In this document: piece after piece, positions 42,839-50,649 of the stretch | How the letters are laid out: each line of letters starts with the position of its first letter | Position numbering within the stretch: position 1 is the stretch's first letter | NCBI GenBank assembly: GCA_964473155.1 | Contig: CAYYNT010000001.1 | Span: forward strand, 62,001-126,000 | Source: JAJFUG01 sp964473155 | GTDB lineage: Bacteria; Gemmatimonadota; Glassbacteria; GWA2-58-10 | Direction of reading: 5' to 3' | Length of the DNA stretch: 64,000 nt | Notes under the pieces: generated by a model | What the model saw: only the letters and a program-made list of their open reading frames with translations | Told to the model about the DNA's origin: nothing | Database searches by the model: none | Position numbers and translations under genes: made by a program

Positions 42839-43699
42839 TCAGACGTTCTCTTCCTCCGGCCGGACCGCCACATTATCGATAAGGCGGGTGCGGCCCAGGA
42901 ACAGTGCTGCCGCGATATACATGCATTCCCCCGCCTGGCTGACCGCTGCCATGTCCCTGTCAACTGCGGTCAGGTAATCTATCCGCCCGCCGGTCGCGGT
43001 TTCGATTCTTCTCCGAGCCGCATCCAGAATGTCGGCCAGCCGGCCCGGTCCCGCCTGGCGGACCTGTTCTGCCAGCCCGGACAGGACACGCTGGAAATGC
43101 GGCGCCCTGGCGCGCTCCTCCGCGGTGAGGTACACGTTCCTCGAACTCATGGCCAGGCCATCCGGCTCCCGCACTATCGGCGCTCCCACGATGCGAACAC
43201 GCATATCAAGGTCGCGCGCCATGCGCCGGATGACCGCGAGCTGCTGAAGGTCCTTGCGGCCGAACACGGCCACATCCGGCTCGACAATGCCGAACAGCTT
43301 GGCCACCACGGTAGCCACGCCCCTGAAATGCCCCGGACGGCTTGCCCCGCAAAGCCCGGCGCTCACCGCCTCCTCGATCACATATGTCGAGGCGTCCGGG
43401 GCATACATTTCAGACGGTTCCGGCGCGAACAGAAGGTCAGCCCCGGCGGAAACGGCCAGCGCGGCATCGCGTTGCAGGTCGCGCGGGTAACGTTCGAAAT
43501 CCTCCCCCGGCCCGAACTGTGCCGGATTGACGAACAGGCTTACCACGGTATAACCGCTCATCGAGCGGCTGAGCCGAATCAGGCTCAGGTGCCCCTCGTG
43601 AAAGTATCCCATGGTCGGGACCAGGCCGATGCTCAACCCGCGGCTCCGCGCCGCTGTGACTGCCTCGCGGACCTGCTTTTTCGTTTCAACTGTCAGCAT
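42839..43699 (-). CDS. panC: Pantothenate synthetase
   Basis: A 286-residue enzyme that ligates pantoate and beta-alanine with ATP to make pantothenate for coenzyme A. Class I-type motifs are clear: PTMGYFHEGHLSLI (HxGH), LFVNPAQFGPGEDFERYPRD, VFGRKDLQQLAVIRRM, and MSSRNVYLTAEER (the KMSKS equivalent). The ATG overlaps the end of folK by 7 nt, implying coupling. The grouping of folate and pantothenate genes is common because folate is the one-carbon source for PanB; panB and panD are not in the window. Confidence 0.96.
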   Translation of the reverse strand: MLTVETKKQVREAVTAARSRGLSIGLVPTMGYFHEGHLSLIRLSRSMSGYTVVSLFVNPAQFGPGEDFERYPRDLQRDAALAVSAGADLLFAPEPSEMYAPDASTYVIEEAVSAGLCGASRPGHFRGVATVVAKLFGIVEPDVAVFGRKDLQQLAVIRRMARDLDMRVRIVGAPIVREPDGLAMSSRNVYLTAEERARAPHFQRVLSGLAEQVRQAGPGRLADILDAARRRIETATGGRIDYLTAVDRDMAAVSQAGECMYIAAALFLGRTRLIDNVAVRPEEENV

Positions 43700-44178
43700 G
43701 GATGCCCGCCGTTTGCCGCCGCGCCCCCGCCGCCATGACGGCGGGAGAGGAATTCAGGATCAATCTCGGTGATCATTTCAAGGAAAAACGGACGGTTCCG
43801 GACCTCCGGGTGCGGAAGGGTGACCAGGCCGCCGCCCTGTTCGATGCCGCCATAGTACAGAATATCCAGGTCAATCGTGCGCGGACCCCAGCGGACACGG
43901 CGTCTCCGCCCGAGACGCATCTCGGTTTTCAGCAGGGAACGCATCAGGCGCTCAGGCCCCAGGGTGCAGGTAAGACGCAACACCTGATTGACAAAACACG
44001 GCTGGCCGGTCAGGCCCACGGCCTTTGTCTTGCGCGGCGCGGAAATACCGGTGATCCGCACACCCTCGATGGAGGAAATCAGAATCCGCGCCAGCCGCAC
44101 ATAGCTCCAGCGGTCGCCCAGGTTAGAACCCAGGCTGACAAATACGTTGTCCTCCGCCGTATTCCGCTCCCGGCTCAA
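43693..44178 (-). CDS. folK: HPPK, 6-hydroxymethyl-dihydropterin pyrophosphokinase
   Basis: FolK transfers pyrophosphate from ATP to 6-hydroxymethyl-dihydropterin in folate synthesis. Motifs: VFVSLGSNLGDR near the start, RRVRWGPRTIDLDILYYGG (the catalytic RWGPRTIDLDIL) and LPHPEVRNRPFFLEM. Start is uncertain. I use a TTG at 44176-44178 that overlaps the folB stop (TTGA) and gives a 161-residue protein; a GTG at 44226 would give 177 residues but runs 52 nt into folB. No clean ribosome site marks either. The chain ends in a Gly/Ala-rich tail overlapping panC. Confidence 0.93.
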   Translation of the reverse strand: MSRERNTAEDNVFVSLGSNLGDRWSYVRLARILISSIEGVRITGISAPRKTKAVGLTGQPCFVNQVLRLTCTLGPERLMRSLLKTEMRLGRRRRVRWGPRTIDLDILYYGGIEQGGGLVTLPHPEVRNRPFFLEMITEIDPEFLSRRHGGGGAAANGGHPC

Positions 44179-44549
44179 ATCTCGCCAGCCCGGCGCGAGC
44201 TTCGCGTGATCTCGACCTCGGCGCACTGGATAAAGCCCTTGACCGGCACCCTGGGCTTTCGGCAGCGCACGGTGACCCGCTCGACAGGGAAATCCTCCAG
44301 CACACGGCGGGCGATCTCGCCAGCCAGCCGTTCCATCAGGTTGAACTGGCTCTTTTCCATGATCTCCTTGACCATCGAGAACAGCAGCGGATAGTTGATC
44401 GTGTCGGAAAGCCGGTCCGACCAGGAGGCCTGGGTCAGGTCAAGCCAGCAGTCCAGGTCGATCTCGAAAAGCTGGCCGACATCCCGTTCAAACGAGTGTA
44501 TGCCGGAATGCGAGTAAAACTGCATCCCGCGCAGAGTCAAACGGTCCAC
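44175..44549 (-). CDS. folB: Dihydroneopterin aldolase
   Basis: A 124-residue FolB, which cleaves dihydroneopterin to hydroxymethyl-dihydropterin and glycolaldehyde. Family features: LTLRGMQFYSHSGIHSFERDVGQLFEIDL, where the glutamate of the HSFE block binds the pterin, LMERLAGEIARRVL, and VTVRCRKPRVPVKGF with the catalytic lysine. The start is GTG with GGAGGAG about 9-10 nt upstream. It is the first gene of folB-folK-panC, driven by the promoter at 44604-44632. Confidence 0.95.
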   Translation of the reverse strand: MDRLTLRGMQFYSHSGIHSFERDVGQLFEIDLDCWLDLTQASWSDRLSDTINYPLLFSMVKEIMEKSQFNLMERLAGEIARRVLEDFPVERVTVRCRKPRVPVKGFIQCAEVEITRSSRRAGEI

Positions 44550-44603
44550 GGGGCGCCTCTCCTCCAGGTGATTAATTATACTGAATGCTTTATACCTATG
44601 TAT

Positions 44604-44632
44604 ATTTTAAACAGCGGCGCGCCCCCTGTCAA
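44604..44632 (-). promoter_or_regulatory. Strong sigma70-type promoter for folB-folK-panC
   Basis: TTGACA (44627-44632) and TAAAAT (44604-44609) on the minus strand are 17 bp apart: perfect -35, five of six in the -10. It lies between the rpmA terminator and folB, with a leader of about 48 nt. Confidence 0.75.
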
Positions 44633-44713
44633 CGAATCCATTCTCTTTTATCCTGATAAAAAAAGCACGCCTGAGCGTGCCTTTGCGTGACAGATTGAAT
44701 AACGGCTGAATAC

Positions 44714-44748
44714 AAAAAAAGGGCGATCCTTTCGGGACCGCCCTTTTC
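44714..44748 (-). terminator. Terminator of rplU-rpmA
   Basis: GGGCGATCC (44721-44729) pairs with GGACCGCCC (44735-44743) with one A-C mismatch, flanked by A and T runs, and followed by seven U on the minus strand (44714-44720). It closes the ribosomal unit 27 nt after the rpmA stop. Confidence 0.88.
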
Positions 44749-44774
44749 GAATCAAACCCGCGCTTTAAACCGGC

Positions 44775-45038
44775 TCAGTTTTCCGACACCGGATAGACCG
44801 AGACTTTTTTCTTGTCCCGGGTCTTGTGCTCGAATGTCACGACACCGTCGATCTTGGCGAAAAGCGTATGGTCCACGCCCAGTCCGACATTCAATCCCGG
44901 ATGGATTCTCGTGCCTCTCTGGCGCACGATGATCGAACCGGCGCTGACTTTCTCACCGCCGTAGGCTTTCACGCCCAGGCGTTTGCTCTGGCTGTCGCGT
45001 CCGTTCCGGGAACTTCCCACGCCCTTTTTATGAGCCAT
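44775..45038 (-). CDS. rpmA: 50S ribosomal protein L27
   Basis: An 87-residue L27, starting MAHKKGVGSSRNGRDSQSKRLGVKAYGGEKV with the conserved SAGSIIVRQRGTRIHPG and a C-terminal FEHKTRDKKKVSVYP. The N-terminus reaches toward the peptidyl transferase centre. There is no cleavable N-terminal extension of the Firmicutes type. AAGGAG lies about 7 nt before the ATG. It follows rplU by 43 nt in the universal L21-L27 pair. Confidence 0.98.
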   Translation of the reverse strand: MAHKKGVGSSRNGRDSQSKRLGVKAYGGEKVSAGSIIVRQRGTRIHPGLNVGLGVDHTLFAKIDGVVTFEHKTRDKKKVSVYPVSEN

Positions 45039-45081
45039 CGATAACTCCTTGCTTCAATTCGGTTTCAGTCGGATGGTCCGT

Positions 45082-45627
45082 TCATTCGGCCTGCGGAGCG
45101 CTTTCACCCTCGGCGGCCCCGGCGCTCTTCTTGCGGCTGCGGCGGGGCTTGGCCTCGTCGGTATCGGCCTGCTCGGCCTCGGCTTCAGCCTGGACGGCTT
45201 TCGGCTCCTCGACCACAGGCTCGGCCACAGCTTCAACCGGAGCGGCAATCGGCTCCTCAACCACAGGCTCGGCTTTCTTCCCGGCCTTTTTCGATGTCTT
45301 CGCGCCGCCCGATGCTTCTTCAACTATCGCATCGATCATCAGCTCGGTGAAACCCTGACGGTGGCCGATAGTGCGGCGGTAATTCTTGCGGCGCTTATAC
45401 TTGATGATCTGAATCTTGGACGAGCGGCCATGGCGCACCACATGCGCCTCGGCATAGGCGCCCTCGACAAGCGGCGCACCCACTGCCACGCTGTCTCCGC
45501 GGCTGAGCATCAGGATCGAGTCCAGGCGCACTTTGTCGCCGACAGCGGCTTTCAGGGTCGGCACCCTGACTGTCGAGTTCTGCTGAATCTTGAACTGTTT
45601 GCCACCACTTTTAGCTATCGCGTACAT
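45082..45627 (-). CDS. rplU: 50S ribosomal protein L21 with long low-complexity C-terminal tail
   Basis: The first about 103 residues are ordinary L21: MYAIAKSGGKQFKIQQNSTV, LKAAVGDKVRLDSILML, and IIKYKRRKNYRRTIGHRQGFTELMI. The protein then runs on to 181 residues with a tail of Glu/Pro/Ala/Val (repeats of PVVEEPIAAPVEAVAEPVVEEP) and a basic end (KPRRSRKKSAG). Tails of this kind occur on L21 in several lineages and have no known catalytic role. AAAGGAG lies about 10 nt before the ATG. It is driven by the promoter at 45692-45720 and followed by rpmA. Confidence 0.97.
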   Translation of the reverse strand: MYAIAKSGGKQFKIQQNSTVRVPTLKAAVGDKVRLDSILMLSRGDSVAVGAPLVEGAYAEAHVVRHGRSSKIQIIKYKRRKNYRRTIGHRQGFTELMIDAIVEEASGGAKTSKKAGKKAEPVVEEPIAAPVEAVAEPVVEEPKAVQAEAEAEQADTDEAKPRRSRKKSAGAAEGESAPQAE

Positions 45628-45691
45628 CGAAAAAAGGCTCCTTTAACCCGCGTTTCAGTATTCCGGGGACCTGTAATTTTCATAAAAATAG

Positions 45692-45720
45692 AAAATAAAG
45701 GTCTTTCGGAAAACTGTCAA
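45692..45720 (-). promoter_or_regulatory. Strong sigma70-type promoter for rplU-rpmA
   Basis: TTGACA (45715-45720) and TATTTT (45692-45697) on the minus strand are spaced 17 bp. It lies in the rng-rplU gap, partly adjacent to the rng stop, so L21-L27 can be made independently of rng. Confidence 0.7.
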
Positions 45721-45730
45721 CACAATTTTC

Positions 45731-47281
45731 TCAGTTGATCGTAATCTGTTTCTGAGAGGGCAGTGAATAAACCGCTATCGCATCCATTTGCATCATCGGG
45801 TCGTCCCTGAGCTTCAGCACTATCCCGGTAAGCTGTTCGAGCTGGTGGATCACATCCTGCTCCTTTTCCATCAGATGCAGGGCCACCACCGGGTGCATGC
45901 GCACCATAAGCTGCTTCTCCCCGCCCTCGGCGCTCACTTTGCGCACCACTCGCTCAATTTCGGTGGCGATCACCTCGGGCGTGAATATCCGTCCCCGTCC
46001 CTCGCAGGTGGGGCAAGGTTCGCTCAGGCTGTGATAAAGGCTGGAGCGGACACGCTGACGGCTCATCTCGATCAACCCAAGCTGGCTGACATCGAAAGCC
46101 TTGGTCTTGGCGCGGTCGTACTTCAGCCAGCGGCGCAGTTCATCCAGCACGGCCTGACGGTTGGTTTTGCTTTCCATGTCTATGAAATCGCAGACTATGA
46201 TTCCGCCCAGATCGCGGAGCCGCACCTGGCGGGCGATCTCGCGGGCCGCCTCCAGGTTGGTCCGCAGTATCGTCTCTTCCTGGTCCTTTTCGCCCGTGTA
46301 ACGCCCGGTGTTCACATCGATCGACACCAGGGCCTCGGTCTGCTCGATGACTATGTATCCGCCTTTTTTCAACCAGACCCGGCGGTTGAATATCTTGCGC
46401 ACCTCCTCATCCAGATTGGCATGGGTGAAAAGGGGCACGGCCCCGTCATAGATCTGAATCCGGTCGGTCAGGCCGGGGGCGATGATCTTGAGATAATTTT
46501 TAACCTGCTTGAACTCCTCTTTGTTATCAATGATCAGGGAATCCACGCGTTCGTTGAAAATATCCCGCAGCAGGCCGGAGATAAGCTTTGTCTCCCGGTA
46601 AACGAGCGCCGGGGCCTCGGCCTGGCTGGCCTGACGCCGAATCTTGCGCCAGAGGCTTTTTAGTTGCTCGTACTCGTTCCGGAAATCATCCTCGCTCGTA
46701 TCCTCGGCCGCGGTGCGGACAATGATTCCCTCGCGCTTTGTTATCACCTTGCGCACCAGTTCCTTGATCCGGTTGCGTTCGGTCTGGTTGTCGATCTTAC
46801 GCGAGATTCCAAGCCGGCTTTCGAAAGGCGCATAGACCAGCAGCCGTCCGGGGATTGAAACCTCGGTGGTCACCCGCGGCCCCTTGGTGCCTATCGGCTC
46901 CTTGGTCACCTGGACCAGAATCTGCTGACCCTCCCGCAACTGGTCCTGAATGGCCTGAAGCTTTCTGCGCCTGTGTCCTCCCCGCTCTTCCTCAGCCTCG
47001 TCCTCATCCAGCTCGTACTCGAACATGTCGTCGCTGATATCGCTCACGTGCAGAAAAGCCTGTTTCGGCAGGCCGATGTCTACAAACGCCGCCTGCATAC
47101 CAGGTAAAACCTTACGAACGATGGCGGTATAGATGTCGCCCACCATTCGCTTGTCGCTGTCGCTGTCGATCAGAAGCTCGGCCAGACGGCCGTCTTCGAG
47201 GATCGCGGCGCGGGTCTGCTTGAGACCCACTGAAATGATAATGTCCCTCTTGATGCTCTTGGGTCCTTGCTGATTTCCCAT
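45731..47281 (-). CDS. rng: Ribonuclease G/E
   Basis: A 516-residue endonuclease of the RNase E/G family, acting on single-stranded AU-rich RNA and rRNA precursors. It has an S1-like domain interrupting the N-terminal part (GDIYTAIVRKVLPGMQAAFVDIG, KQAFLHVSDIS), the catalytic DNase I-like region with VSIDVNTGRYTGE and LGGIIVCDFIDM (metal-binding aspartates), and the zinc-link CPTCEGRG. It lacks the long scaffold tail of E. coli RNase E, so it is RNase G-like. AGGAAAG precedes the ATG. It lies between the DUF2344 radical SAM gene and rplU, an arrangement found in many bacteria. Confidence 0.95.
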   Translation of the reverse strand: MGNQQGPKSIKRDIIISVGLKQTRAAILEDGRLAELLIDSDSDKRMVGDIYTAIVRKVLPGMQAAFVDIGLPKQAFLHVSDISDDMFEYELDEDEAEEERGGHRRRKLQAIQDQLREGQQILVQVTKEPIGTKGPRVTTEVSIPGRLLVYAPFESRLGISRKIDNQTERNRIKELVRKVITKREGIIVRTAAEDTSEDDFRNEYEQLKSLWRKIRRQASQAEAPALVYRETKLISGLLRDIFNERVDSLIIDNKEEFKQVKNYLKIIAPGLTDRIQIYDGAVPLFTHANLDEEVRKIFNRRVWLKKGGYIVIEQTEALVSIDVNTGRYTGEKDQEETILRTNLEAAREIARQVRLRDLGGIIVCDFIDMESKTNRQAVLDELRRWLKYDRAKTKAFDVSQLGLIEMSRQRVRSSLYHSLSEPCPTCEGRGRIFTPEVIATEIERVVRKVSAEGGEKQLMVRMHPVVALHLMEKEQDVIHQLEQLTGIVLKLRDDPMMQMDAIAVYSLPSQKQITIN

Positions 47282-47400
47282 AAATACTTTCCTGAATCAT
47301 TCATTCATAAACTTCACCCAGCGGGAACAGACCTTTTCGTTCGATTATCCGTTCCCGCCGGAACCGGTTGCGAATGTAATAAACAACATTCCCCGGATCA

Positions 47401-47429
47401 ATTTAACATAAGTTTCACCGTGCCGTCAA
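47401..47429 (-). promoter_or_regulatory. Probable promoter for rng
   Basis: TTGACG (47424-47429) and TTAAAT (47401-47406) on the minus strand are 17 bp apart. Five of six matches at -35, four of six at -10. It lies in the 171-bp gap between the radical SAM gene and rng. Confidence 0.5.
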
Positions 47430-47452
47430 ACCTTGTACCGGTTTTTACGGCA

Positions 47453-50029
47453 TCAGAAATCGAGGGGGTGACGGCGCGACGGGTTAGCGCAGAAAACCGC
47501 CTCCTTGCGGATTCGCCATGCGGCGACATCCTCAGGGCTGCAATCCAGCACGTACTGCACAAACTGTTCCGCCCGGCAGGCGTTATCCCCCTGCAAATCC
47601 AGCCGGAATTCCAGCCCGGCCTTATCCCCGCTGCCCTCCGCGGCACGCAGCGACTCGAGCGCCGCTGTCATGTCCAGGCGCCGTGCGCGTCCCTTGCGGT
47701 CCACGAACTCCAGTTTTCCACCGTCGGCAAGAAGTTCCATCCGCCGTGCGCTGATAAAGCCGCTCCAGTCACAGGAGGTTGCGGGGGCAGCGCCATCCAG
47801 CCACGCGCTCCATCCGGCGGAGGCGATGTCCTGAGCCAGCGGCGGCAGAAGGCCCGCCGGGAGGGACCGCAGTTCCAACAACTCGAATCCGCAAAGCATG
47901 GAGGCGGCCCGTTCGAGGGCGTCTCTCAACTCGCTCTCGGCCAGGGGCAGGGTCTCGAGGTCGAAATATTCAGCCCGGCTCTCCACGCCCAGAGGCAGCG
48001 GAGGTGAAAACGACAGGCGCATTCTGGGGGTGAAACCGCCGCTGTAAAGCACCGGCGCGCCGGAACGCCGCACCATGAACTCGATGTTGCGCACCATGTC
48101 GAGATGGCCGATATAGCGCAGCAGGCCGGTCTTGGCGTAACGCGCCCTCCAGATTCGCCGGTCTGTTTCCTGTCTGAATATCTGGATACGCGGCGCAATT
48201 TCATCTCCCGTTTCCCGGATGTAATCACCATCCTTTGCGCTGCGCAGGTCACGGCAGACAGACGGCTCCTCGGCGCCGCACAGGTGGCAGCGCCCGTCAC
48301 GGCAGTCCGTGACGTTCTCGGCCCGTTCCGCCGCCTCACGTTGCGCCGCCAGATACTCCACGCTCACCGGATAATTGATAAACGACCAGGGCAACGGACT
48401 GTCGAGGTCGCGGCGCTCCATGAAATCGGCCGGGTCGAGTCCGCATTGCGCGAAAGCTTTGCACCAGCGTTCCCAGTCGAAATATTCCCGCCACCCGTCG
48501 AACTGCGCCCCCATCTCCCAGGCCGCGAGGATCACCGGGGCCAGACGGCGGTCGCCACGGGCCAGGATGCCCTCCAGGGCGCTGGATTCCGGCTCGTGGT
48601 ACTTGATCTGCACGTTCTTCGAACGCACCTGGCGGCGGATACGGTCTATTTTTCCCCTTATCGCCTTCGGCGGGTCCTGGGCCTCCCACTGAAACGGCGT
48701 GCCGGGCTTGGGCACGAACGGCGAGACCGCGATGTTCACATTCCGGCGGCCCGGAAGACTTCTTCCGAGACCAGCGATCCGGTTGACCAGGCGCGCGATC
48801 TCGTCAATGTCCTCATCCGTCTCGGTGGGCAGTCCGACCATGAAATACAGCTTGACCATGTTCCAGCCGCGGCGGTAGGCCTCCTCGACCAGACGCATGA
48901 GGTCCTCCTCGTCCACCTTCTTCCCTATCACCTGCCGCAGTCTGTGGCTGCCCGCTTCCACGGCGAAAGTCAGCCCGCTTTTCTTGCCTTCCTCCAGTTC
49001 TTCGAGCAGAGGCAGTATACCGCTGTCCACCCGAAGCGAGGGGAAAGAAAGCCGCACACCCGCAGCCCGCGTTTCAGGCAGAAGGCGGGTGACCAGCTCG
49101 GTGATGCACGGATGGTCCGCCGCGGACAGCGAAAGCAGGGTGACCGAGTCCCAGCCTGCCTCGCGGATACCACGACGAACCTGTCCGATTATGCTTTTCA
49201 CGCTGCGCGCCCGCACCGGACGGTAGAACATGCCGGCCTGGCAGAACCGGCAGCCGCAGGTGCAGCCGCGCATTATCTCCACCGCCAGGTGATGCTGGGT
49301 CAACTCGATCAGCGGCACGGGGAACGGCCCTGGAGCGGGGAAGCTCTCCAGGTTTCCGAGCCGCCGCACGGCGATTACATTTTTTCCCGAAGGGGCGCCG
49401 TCCGGCAATGGCACATACACTCCCTCCAACTCACCCAGAGCCTCCAGCTTTGTCCTTCTGTCCGCGCCATCCTCCTGAAGATGGGTGAGCAGCGCCAGGA
49501 CCTCGCGCAGAGTCTCTTCCCCGTCACCCAGGACAAAGAAATCGAAAAACGGGGCCAGCGCCTCCGGATTGACCGCGCAGGGTCCTCCGGCGCAGACCAG
49601 CGGGTCGGCCTCCCCGCGCTTCCCGGCGGTCAGAGGAATCCCTGCCAAGTCCAGAATGCTCATGATGTTGGTGAAAGTCAGCTCGCTTTGCAGGGTTATT
49701 CCGACCAGGTGGAATTCTTTAAGCGGGGTGAAACTTTCGAGACCGTAGAGCGGCACACCGGCTTTCCGCATCCGCTCCTGCATGTCGGGCCAGGGCGCGA
49801 AAGCCCGTTCCACCGCCACGCCCGGCATCGAGGACGCAACAGAGTACAGAATCTTCAGACCCAGGTTGCTCATGCCGACTTCGTACAGGTCCGGGTAGAC
49901 CAGAGCCAGACGCAGCCGGACCGGACCGTCCCGCCGGACCAGACCCGCCTCGCCGCCGGTGTAACGTCCCGGACGGGACACGAACGGCAGGACTTCTTTT
50001 TCCAGAGTCTTGAAAAGGCTGTTCATCAT
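47453..50029 (-). CDS. Radical SAM protein fused to DUF2344
   Basis: An 858-residue fusion. The N-terminal part, starting LFKTLEKEVLPFVSRPGRYTGGE, matches the TIGR03960 radical SAM family (B12-binding-like domain with LVYPDLYEVGMSNLGLKILY, then VEIMRGCTCGCRFCQAGM with the CxxxCxxC cluster site). The C-terminal part (about residues 640-855) is DUF2344/TIGR03936 (YAKTGLLRYIGHLDMVRNIEF, GFTPRMRLSFSPPLPLGVES). The substrate of the family is unknown; constant linkage with rng, rplU and rpmA suggests RNA or ribosome modification. Start: two adjacent ATGs at 50024-50029 after GCGGCGG; a GTG further upstream is possible. Confidence 0.9.
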   Translation of the reverse strand: MMNSLFKTLEKEVLPFVSRPGRYTGGEAGLVRRDGPVRLRLALVYPDLYEVGMSNLGLKILYSVASSMPGVAVERAFAPWPDMQERMRKAGVPLYGLESFTPLKEFHLVGITLQSELTFTNIMSILDLAGIPLTAGKRGEADPLVCAGGPCAVNPEALAPFFDFFVLGDGEETLREVLALLTHLQEDGADRRTKLEALGELEGVYVPLPDGAPSGKNVIAVRRLGNLESFPAPGPFPVPLIELTQHHLAVEIMRGCTCGCRFCQAGMFYRPVRARSVKSIIGQVRRGIREAGWDSVTLLSLSAADHPCITELVTRLLPETRAAGVRLSFPSLRVDSGILPLLEELEEGKKSGLTFAVEAGSHRLRQVIGKKVDEEDLMRLVEEAYRRGWNMVKLYFMVGLPTETDEDIDEIARLVNRIAGLGRSLPGRRNVNIAVSPFVPKPGTPFQWEAQDPPKAIRGKIDRIRRQVRSKNVQIKYHEPESSALEGILARGDRRLAPVILAAWEMGAQFDGWREYFDWERWCKAFAQCGLDPADFMERRDLDSPLPWSFINYPVSVEYLAAQREAAERAENVTDCRDGRCHLCGAEEPSVCRDLRSAKDGDYIRETGDEIAPRIQIFRQETDRRIWRARYAKTGLLRYIGHLDMVRNIEFMVRRSGAPVLYSGGFTPRMRLSFSPPLPLGVESRAEYFDLETLPLAESELRDALERAASMLCGFELLELRSLPAGLLPPLAQDIASAGWSAWLDGAAPATSCDWSGFISARRMELLADGGKLEFVDRKGRARRLDMTAALESLRAAEGSGDKAGLEFRLDLQGDNACRAEQFVQYVLDCSPEDVAAWRIRKEAVFCANPSRRHPLDF

Positions 50030-50168
50030 CCGCCGCAGCAAAAAAAATGAGCCGATCACCGGCTCGCCTTTACGATTCACAAAAAAACCGTCAACTCTCG
50101 CCGCAATTCAACTTCCCTGTTTCGAAATTTAGCGGCAACCTTGTAAAAGTCAAGGATTTACTGGCATT

Positions 50169-50627
50169 TCAGTAAAGAAACCGCGCTTCCCAGCGGCCGA
50201 GGAACCCGCCGCCGACCACCGTTCCGGCGAGGTCATCACCGCTCAACTGGCCCTCGAACACCGCCGGTGCGCCGCTCCCATCCTGAGTGACCGCCCGGAA
50301 CGAAACGAAGCTTGCCGAGACAGATCCACTGTTGACCAGAAAGGTGTCCACGCGGGCGGCTCCGAACGAGACAGCCAGGGGGTCCGTGCGCAACAGGTAC
50401 CCGTCGAAAAGGAAATCACGCTGCACGAACTCCAGACGCAGACGGCTTTCCTGAAGGGTGCTGTCACCGTTCGCGGAAAGACGCAGGCTGCCCTCCCAGA
50501 CCCCCTGAACTCTCTCAGCCTCGGGCGCCAGCCTCAGGCCCTTGTCGCCGCAGCCGGCAGAGGAAAGACTCGCCGCAAAAAACAGGACTGCCCCGGAATG
50601 GAGCAGGTTTTTCAGTCCGGTTTTCAA
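50169..50627 (-). CDS. Small lipoprotein, unknown
   Basis: A 152-residue protein with a lipoprotein signal (VLFFAASLSSAGCG, lipobox SAGC) followed by a beta-rich domain (VQGVWEGSLRLSANGD, LEFVQRDFLFDGYLL, VFEGQLSGDDLAGTVVGGGFLGRWEARF). The WEG...GxxLxGTxxxxGFxG layout resembles small lipocalin-like or DUF-type beta barrels, without a confident family. It follows the SH3-barrel protein by 22 nt and is the last gene of the polysaccharide/envelope run. Confidence 0.65.
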   Translation of the reverse strand: MKTGLKNLLHSGAVLFFAASLSSAGCGDKGLRLAPEAERVQGVWEGSLRLSANGDSTLQESRLRLEFVQRDFLFDGYLLRTDPLAVSFGAARVDTFLVNSGSVSASFVSFRAVTQDGSGAPAVFEGQLSGDDLAGTVVGGGFLGRWEARFLY

Positions 50628-50649
50628 GAAAAATTCCTCATATGATTTT

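Noticed and set aside
48104..50050. A 648-codon plus-strand frame opposite the radical SAM-DUF2344 gene
   Set aside because: The minus-strand protein has full family motifs; the plus-strand frame has none.
50081..50168. TTGACG followed by TAAAGG as a promoter for the radical SAM-DUF2344 gene
   Set aside because: Spacing is 16 bp and the -10 matches only three positions; the position would also overlap an alternative GTG start, so it was not listed.
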